A stretch of 64,000 nucleotides of DNA from JBBDXI01 sp040902425 (lineage in GTDB: Bacteria; Planctomycetota; Phycisphaerae; Phycisphaerales; UBA1924). The stretch lies in NCBI GenBank assembly GCA_040902425.1, contig JBBDXI010000081.1, positions 29,379 through 93,378 of the forward strand. Reading direction: 5' to 3'. The notes beneath the pieces were generated by a model that ran no database searches, had not been told where the DNA came from, and was given only the letters and a program-made list of their open reading frames with translations. Below are positions 57,911 to 64,000 of this stretch, in pieces (within the stretch, counting starts at the first letter, position 1; every line of letters starts with the position of its first letter). A program made the translations under genes and the position numbers.

Positions 57911-58770
57911 CAGCGGCTCTCGGGGGGGGCGGTGGGAGCAGGGGCGGGGGGCGCGGGGGGCGCGGGGGGCTCGCCGGCGGGGTCGGCGGGCGGATCGGCC
58001 GGGGGATCGGCGGGTGGGACGTGCGGCGGCGCGGTGGGGGGCTCAGGCTCGGGCTCGGGCTGGGGCTCGGGGTCGCCGACGGGGGCGGGGGCATCGGGCT
58101 CGGGCGCTGAGCCGTTGCCGGGGCCCTCGGACCGCGGCTCCTCCGCCTCGGTGAGGTCCGGCGGGGCGTCGGGGCCCATCAGGGGTTCGGGAACCCTCGG
58201 GACTGTCGCCGAGGGGGCCGCGGCGGTGGTCGTGCCGGCCGGCTTGGGCGCGGGGTACACGACCGAGTCGCGGTCGAACAGGTTCACCGTGAACTCGACA
58301 TCCTTCCACTTCACCAGCGCCCCCCAGGGCGGGCGCAGCTCGACCACCTTCAGGTCGCTCTTGCCCTCGCCGGGAGTGAGCTTGGTCCCGTCGGCGAACC
58401 AGGCGACGTCGTTGACCATCGCGATCAGCGCCGGGCCGCCGTAGGTGGCCGGCGGCGGCGGCCGCGGCGTGGTATCGACGACCGGCCTGTCCACGGGCGG
58501 CGGCGGCGGGCGCCCGGGGATCAGGAACAGCGACCGCCCGTTCACCTGCGCGACCTGCTTCTGGAAGCCCTTCTCGAACTCACCGGCGCGCTCCTGGATC
58601 TCCTTCTCCGCCTGCTCGACGCGGACGGCCGAGGGGACGAACAGCCCCGCCACCAGCCCGCGGGCGGAGAGGACCAGCACGATCAGCATGAAGGCCGCGA
58701 CCGCGACCGCGACCAGCCCCTCGGGGCCCAGCCGGCGCGACACCGCCTGGATGGAGCCGACGGCGTTCAT
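57910..58770 (-). CDS. T2SS inner-membrane protein (GspC/PilP-like position)
   Basis: 286 residues. One membrane segment at about 18-42 (GLVAVAVAAFMLIVLVLSARGL), a coiled-coil stretch VEQAEKEIQERAGEFEKGFQ, a Pro linker, a small beta domain at about 115-180 (ALIAMVNDVAWFADGTKLTP, VKWKDVEFTVNLFDRDSVVY), and a Pro/Glu/Ala-rich C terminus of about 100 residues with tandem ADPPADPPADPA. Position between the M-like gene and gspD and the single anchor plus small beta domain suggest the GspC/PilP link between inner membrane and secretin; sequence similarity itself is not decisive. Confidence 0.7.
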   Translation of the reverse strand: MNAVGSIQAVSRRLGPEGLVAVAVAAFMLIVLVLSARGLVAGLFVPSAVRVEQAEKEIQERAGEFEKGFQKQVAQVNGRSLFLIPGRPPPPPVDRPVVDTTPRPPPPATYGGPALIAMVNDVAWFADGTKLTPGEGKSDLKVVELRPPWGALVKWKDVEFTVNLFDRDSVVYPAPKPAGTTTAAAPSATVPRVPEPLMGPDAPPDLTEAEEPRSEGPGNGSAPEPDAPAPVGDPEPQPEPEPEPPTAPPHVPPADPPADPPADPAGEPPAPPAPPAPAPTAPPESR

Positions 58771-59363
58771 CGGGCGCGTCCCCTCGTGATGACCCACGCC
58801 TCGGCGGCGATGGTGGCGTGCAGCAGGCGGGAGGAGCTGTCGCGCTCGGTCCGGCGGACCTGCACCCGCGAGACCGACGCCACCTCGGGCGAGCGCTCCA
58901 GGTCCGCGAGGACCGAGGCGATGTTCTCCGGCGTCGAATCGAACTGGATCTCGGCGACGCGGCGCTCGGCCTTCTCGCCGGTGGCCAGCGAGAGCGTGAG
59001 CGGCCCCGGGCCCATCGGCAGTGTCCGCGTGGTGTGCCGCGAGTTGCGGACCCCGTGCTTCTCCAGCACCTCCGACACCCGCTTGTTGAACGCCAGCATC
59101 GCCTGCTCGGGCACGTTCCCGGGCGGGTCCACCAGGCCGAACTTGGCCACGGCCGTGGCGGCCTGGTGCGAGTGGCCGCTCTGGGCCTCCCGGTCGAGCG
59201 CGACCAGGAGCGAGGCCCTCCCGTCGGCACGGGTGTGCAGATCGACGGAGAGCCCGACGATCGGCTCGACGATCACAAAGTAGCCGACGAGCGCGCAGCC
59301 GGCCCAGAGGGCCCACCTGGCCGTGCGCGGCAGGGCGCGGTAGCGGGCGAGCAGCGGGCTCAT
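58767..59363 (-). CDS. T2SS assembly protein, GspM/PilO-like
   Basis: 198 residues. Membrane anchor at about 16-38 (ARWALWAGCALVGYFVIVEPIV), then a periplasmic ferredoxin-like domain ending LLHATIAAEAWVITRGRAR, as expected for GspM/PilO. Overlaps both neighbours by 4 bases (ATGA), so translation is coupled. Forms the inner-membrane platform with the L-like protein. Confidence 0.75.
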   Translation of the reverse strand: MSPLLARYRALPRTARWALWAGCALVGYFVIVEPIVGLSVDLHTRADGRASLLVALDREAQSGHSHQAATAVAKFGLVDPPGNVPEQAMLAFNKRVSEVLEKHGVRNSRHTTRTLPMGPGPLTLSLATGEKAERRVAEIQFDSTPENIASVLADLERSPEVASVSRVQVRRTERDSSSRLLHATIAAEAWVITRGRAR

Positions 59364-61177
59364 GCCTGGCTCCCCCCGCCGGCGGCGCGGAGCTGGTCGA
59401 GCCGCGCCTTCAGCCGGTTCACCTCGTCCTCGAGCCTCTGCTTCGTCCCCGCCTCCAGCCCCGCCTTCTGCGAGAAGACGCGGCGCTGCACCATCTCGCG
59501 GGTAGCCGTCGGCTGGTCCATCGCCGCGATCTGCTCGTCCGTCAGGGGCTTGGGCGCATCACCCGGGTTGGGCGGGGCGGCGCGGGTTGAGACGCCCTCG
59601 CGCGGCCGCTCGGCGCGATCGCCCGTGATCCGCGGCGCCGGCGCGCCCTCGCCATCGCCGCCCCGGTCGCGCCCGCGCCGGCCCTCGCGCGGCGCGGCGG
59701 CGCTTGTGGTCGATTCGCCGGACCGCCGGCGGGGCACGGGCGTCGCGGTGTTGGTCGCCTTCTCGTCGCCGTACAGCCGCACCGCCAGGGGCCTCGCGGC
59801 GAAGTCGGTCTCCGGCTTCACCGTCACGTTGGCGTACGGGCTCGAGACCGACGCGGTGATGTCGAAGTCCACGCCCGCGGGCGTGCTCTCCACGCGGTTC
59901 ACCCGCACGTCGCTGAACAGCCGCGTGTCGTTGAGGTTCGACTGCAGCACGTTCACCTGCTCGGGGCTCTCCGCCGTGCCGGTGATCGTCACGCCCTGGT
60001 CGGTCGAGATGCGGACCGTGTCCGCCACCACGCCCACGGGCGCCGCCGCCGAGACATCCGCCAGGAGCTTAGTCATCGGCCAGCGGCTGCGCTCCAGCTG
60101 CGCCACCATCGCCTGGCGCCGGGCGGATTCGCCCCGCTCCTTGCCGTCCGGAAGGCCGCGGGCCTTGGCCTCGACGATCGCCAGGCGCGCCGCCCCCAGG
60201 GCCAGCGGCCCCAGCAGCAGCAGCGCCAGCGAGGCGGCCACCACCACCCACGCGTTCCGCGGGATGGCCAGCCACCCCACCGCGCGCGACAGCACCGGCT
60301 CGCGGATCACCGGGGCGCTCTCGCGCAGCGACGCCAGCGGGCGCAGCAGCAGGTCCGGGCTCGTCGCCAGCAGCGCAGCGCCCAGCGCCACGCCGTAATC
60401 GTTCAGCCACTCCGCCCGGTCCGGCACGTCGCGCACCGCGCTGCGCAGCCGCGCGAGGCTCCGCGGGTCCAGCCGCAGCGCCGGGCCCACCGAGCCGGGC
60501 GACACCGCCGGCGCGGGGACCCCCGCCGCCGCCGCCGTCTCCGCCGAGATCAGCGACACTGCCCGCCAGAACCCGCCCCCCGCGCTCTCCTCGACGAGCA
60601 CGCGGACGAGCGTCCTCTCCGCGCCGCCGGCGATCATGGAGACCGCGCCCTCGTGCGGGTCGGCGTAGAGGGCCGCGCCCGTCCCGCCCCGCAGGGCCGC
60701 GAGCGCCGCGATCGGCGTCGTGTACGAGACGTCCGTCCCTTCCGGCGCCGCGTCCGACGGCCCCCGCCCGTCCGGGGCCCAACCCGTCAGCAGGGCCGTG
60801 CGCAGCCCCGGCCGCTCCTCGTCGGGGATCACCGCGGCGCTGCGCCGGTGCGCCGGCAGCGACTCGGGCAGCTGCACCTCGGCCATCAGCGAGGCCGCGG
60901 CCCCCATCTCCTCCGGCGTCCCCGTCGGCACCCCGGCGCACCGGGCCACCGTCGCCCGCCCCGGGGCCACCACCACCACCCGCTCCAGCCTGTGCCGCTC
61001 CGTCGCGTCGGCCACGGCCCCCCAGGGGTCGGCCGCCAGCGTCCGGGCCTCCAGCACCGCCCCCTCGCCCCGGCCCTCCAGGATCAGCAGCCGCCAGCGG
61101 TCGCCCTGCCGATGCAGAGCCCCCACCCGGTGCGGGGAATGGGCCTTTCCGTTGGAATGGGCGGGTGTCTGGCTCAT
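59360..61177 (-). CDS. T2SS assembly protein, GspL-like (PilM/PilN-type fusion)
   Basis: 605 residues. N-terminal cytoplasmic region (20-300) with an actin-like look (VGALHRQGDRWRLLILEGRG, ALYADPHEGAVSMIAGG). Membrane segment at about 309-330 (WVVVAASLALLLLGPLALGA). Periplasmic PilN-like domain at about 350-460 (QLERSRWPMTKLLADVSAAA, VTITGTAESPEQVNVLQSNL). Long Arg/Pro-rich linker and a C-terminal coiled coil (LEAGTKQRLEDEVNRLKARL). This is the GspL layout, with an unusual C-terminal extension. Coupled by ATGA overlaps at both ends. Confidence 0.8.
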   Translation of the reverse strand: MSQTPAHSNGKAHSPHRVGALHRQGDRWRLLILEGRGEGAVLEARTLAADPWGAVADATERHRLERVVVVAPGRATVARCAGVPTGTPEEMGAAASLMAEVQLPESLPAHRRSAAVIPDEERPGLRTALLTGWAPDGRGPSDAAPEGTDVSYTTPIAALAALRGGTGAALYADPHEGAVSMIAGGAERTLVRVLVEESAGGGFWRAVSLISAETAAAAGVPAPAVSPGSVGPALRLDPRSLARLRSAVRDVPDRAEWLNDYGVALGAALLATSPDLLLRPLASLRESAPVIREPVLSRAVGWLAIPRNAWVVVAASLALLLLGPLALGAARLAIVEAKARGLPDGKERGESARRQAMVAQLERSRWPMTKLLADVSAAAPVGVVADTVRISTDQGVTITGTAESPEQVNVLQSNLNDTRLFSDVRVNRVESTPAGVDFDITASVSSPYANVTVKPETDFAARPLAVRLYGDEKATNTATPVPRRRSGESTTSAAAPREGRRGRDRGGDGEGAPAPRITGDRAERPREGVSTRAAPPNPGDAPKPLTDEQIAAMDQPTATREMVQRRVFSQKAGLEAGTKQRLEDEVNRLKARLDQLRAAGGGSQA

Positions 61178-62504
61178 CGGACTCGCAGATCCTTGATAAC
61201 GACCGGCAGGGAAGAACGGTCGAGCGTGGCGATCATTTCAACCTCCAGGCCCGTCCGCAGGTCCCGGCCGCGGCAGGTCACGGTAAAGACGTTGGACCGG
61301 ACCGTCAGGAGCGGGTAGACCCCCGCGAGGCGCCCGCGGCTCATCGAGGGGATAGCCAGGAGATCGACGAGGGAGGTGAACCCGTCCGGGCGGGACTCGC
61401 GCTCGAAGAGGATCGAGTCGGCCAGGGCGACGTCGTCGGGGAACAGGTGCTGGAGGACCTCGGCCGGGGCGGTGTTGAGGTTCAGCTTCCCGGGGCGCGG
61501 GCCGGTCTCGGCGGGCGTGCCGATCATCGCCTCGTCGAGGAGCCTGGCGATCTGCTCGTCGGTCAGGGCGCTGCGGCCCGCCGCCCGGGCCTGCTCCTGG
61601 GTGGTGCCGGGGGTGCGGCGCACCAGCGTCCCCAGGTTGCTGCGGATGAAGTCCTGCATCTGGGCCTGCTCGTACTGCGCCGCGTAATCGACCACGATCT
61701 TCGCCTGGTCGGCGTCGAGGTCCGCGCGCCCGGCGACGTCGCCCTCCGAGGCGGTCCGCAGGTCCAGCCGCGCCTGGCCGCTGGGCGTCATGACGTCGTC
61801 GATGCTCGACGCCGTCAGGATCGCCGCCCACCCGGCGTCGAGCTTCCCGTCGGCGTTGTCTGGCGGGAAGGAGGCATCGCCGTCGTCCTCCTCCGGGTCG
61901 AGCAGGCCGTTGAGGTTCGCATCCTCGCCCCGGACGAAATCCGGGTAGACGCCCGCGACCAGCTCCAGCTCCTCGATCGAGCGCATCGGCCCGTTGCGCG
62001 GCTCGTAGGGGTAGGGCAGGGAGGCGTAGAAGCCGATCTCAGCGCCCAGCGGGTTGGTGTCGTCGTCGGGGTCGATCCAGTCGAGGATCGCGTCGGCGAC
62101 ATCCTCGGACATCAGGGGCAGGTTCAGCAGCTGCGCCCGCGTCATCAGGTTGATGTTGAGCTTCGCGTGCGCATCCGCGGGGCCCAGGATCTCCTTCCCG
62201 TCGGCCGTGTGCGAGACGCGGTAAAGGCTCTGGCTGAACTCGCCCTCGGAGACGTCGGCCATGTCGCCGATGAGCGTGAAGGCGTCGCCGATCTCGGGAT
62301 TCTGGGTGTTGAACTCCAGGCTCGCCAGCGTGGCCTCCACGCCCGCCCGCGCCGCCCAGTGGGCCCGCACCCGCGCCAGGGCCTCGCGACCCGTCATCGC
62401 CTCGGTGTACGCCGCCGTCTGCACCACCACGATCACCACCGACGCGATCGCGATGACCAGCATGACCAGGAGCGTCGCGAAGCCACGGCCGTTCAGGGTC
62501 GGTC

Positions 62505-62508
<4 letters not shown>
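61174..62508 (-). CDS. gspK: Minor pseudopilin GspK
   Basis: 444 residues. Short leader RPTLNGRG, then the class III N-terminal helix FATLLVMLVIAIASVVIVVV without Glu5, as is usual for GspK. The GspK domain follows, with AKLNINLMTRAQLLNLPL, ILDWIDPDDD, a Ca-binding-like acidic loop (EDANLNGLLDPEEDDGD) and KLNLNTAPAEVLQHLFPDD near 330. Sits at the tip of the pseudopilus with I and J. ATGA overlap with the downstream gene; the start overlaps the gspJ stop in the same way. Confidence 0.94.
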
Positions 62509-63490
<982 letters not shown>

Positions 63491-63494
<4 letters not shown>

Positions 63495-63958
63495 TGCAAC
63501 CGGTCCACGCTTTCCTTCGGGCGCCGGTCCGGGTCGGGCTCATCGCCCAGGCGCGGCGCGATCATCGTCTCGACCGACTCGGACCGCGCCCGGCCTCTCC
63601 CCGTCCACGACACGGTCGCCGTCACGCGGTAGGCCTCGCCCCCCTGCCCGCCCTCGATCGAGAGCGCGTACGTGTACTTCTCGAAGGGCGGGTCGCACGG
63701 GCCCTCGAGGTCGAACCGCGAGCCGTAGTTGTCCGGGCCCCGGGCCAGCACCAGGTTCAGCTGCTCGTCGATCAGCATCGCGGCCGTCTGCAGCTCCTCC
63801 CCGTCGATCTGCGCCGTCATCGCCCGCGACCCCAGCCCCAGGATTACCGAGAGCGCCACGCCCAGGAGCACCGTGCCCACGATCGCGTCCACCAGCAGGA
63901 TGCCGCGGCGGAGCCCCCGTCCGGGTGCCACTGCTCGCGGCCCGGTTCCGTGTGCCAC
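63491..63958 (-). CDS. gspI: Minor pseudopilin GspI
   Basis: 155 residues as drawn from GTG 63958. Prepilin site RRG/ILLVDAIVGTVLLGVALSV: the usual Glu5 is Asp. A GspI-type beta domain follows (LQTAAMLIDEQLNLVLARG, YTYALSIEGGQGGEAYRVTA). Both possible GTG starts (63958 and 63931) lie inside copies of a hairpin repeat, and no ribosome site is visible, so the true start is uncertain. It overlaps gspJ by 4 bases. The expected gspE, F, G and H are not in the window and may lie to the right. Confidence 0.85.
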
Positions 63959-63990
63959 TGCTCGCGGCGTCTTCGCCGCGCAGCAGTGCC
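63925..63990. repeat. 39-bp hairpin repeat, copy 2, plus a half copy
   Basis: 63952-63990 is the inverted counterpart of 51122-51160 (stem CACTGCTCGCGGCG with TCTTC loop region). A half copy, GTGCCACTGCTCGCGG, lies at 63925-63940. Both overlap the 5' end of gspI. Confidence 0.85.
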
Positions 63991-64000
63991 GAAGTTGCTG

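Noticed and set aside
55190..58444. Long plus-strand open frame opposite gspD
   Set aside because: Low-complexity Arg/Leu/Val composition and complete overlap with the secure gspD frame; antisense shadow.

Overview
The window is a GC-rich (roughly 70%) bacterial chromosome segment that looks like a planctomycete, most likely of the Phycisphaerae type. The signs are nine secreted proteins ending in a doubled Cys-containing dockerin-like module that stops exactly at ...GCP, a PEP-CTERM-type protein, a planctomycete-style zinc ribbon, a fusion of TPR and doubled RNA polymerase alpha-CTD, and many short intergenic hairpin repeats. No rRNA, tRNA, CRISPR array, transposase or phage gene was seen. 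Two 10-N gaps in poly-G/poly-C tracts show that this is a draft assembly.

Layout. 1-9.7 kb: 5' part of clpB, a small lipoprotein, a Cys-rich protein, a zinc alcohol dehydrogenase, a SRPBCC protein, uvrC and a SPINDLY-like glycosyltransferase. 9.7-27.2 kb: eight consecutive minus-strand dockerin proteins (a propeller-like protein, an Asp-box/sialidase-like protein, a beta-helix protein, four subtilases in two paralogous pairs, and an agmatine/peptidyl-arginine deiminase). 27.5-33.5 kb: two HIT proteins, a ParE/Phd-type toxin-antitoxin pair, a metallo-beta-lactamase-fold protein without its metal motif, a VWA protein, a PEP-CTERM protein, a 35-aa zinc ribbon and coaD. 33.6-37.2 kb: nrfHA for nitrite ammonification and the ninth dockerin protein. 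37.5-51 kb: spoVR, a SpoIIE-type phosphatase, phenylalanine hydroxylase, a DUF4253 protein, an esterase, a nitrilase-family amidase, a transglutaminase, AMP nucleosidase, a decayed two-gene remnant, an ABC exporter, a histone-deacetylase-like enzyme, a 23-aa basic peptide and dapB. 51-64 kb: the TPR/alpha-CTD protein, a MATE transporter and a type II secretion operon (gspI-J-K, L-like, M-like, C/PilP-like, gspD, lipoprotein), translationally coupled almost throughout.

How it fits together (inference): the T2SS operon and the dockerin-tailed exoproteins could form an exoenzyme export and display system, with the doubled Cys module as a common C-terminal sorting or anchoring tag. Many housekeeping genes appear to be transcribed as leaderless mRNAs: a TAnnnT -10 box lies 5-8 nt before an ATG or GTG, with no Shine-Dalgarno. 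Other genes carry clear AGGAG-type sites.
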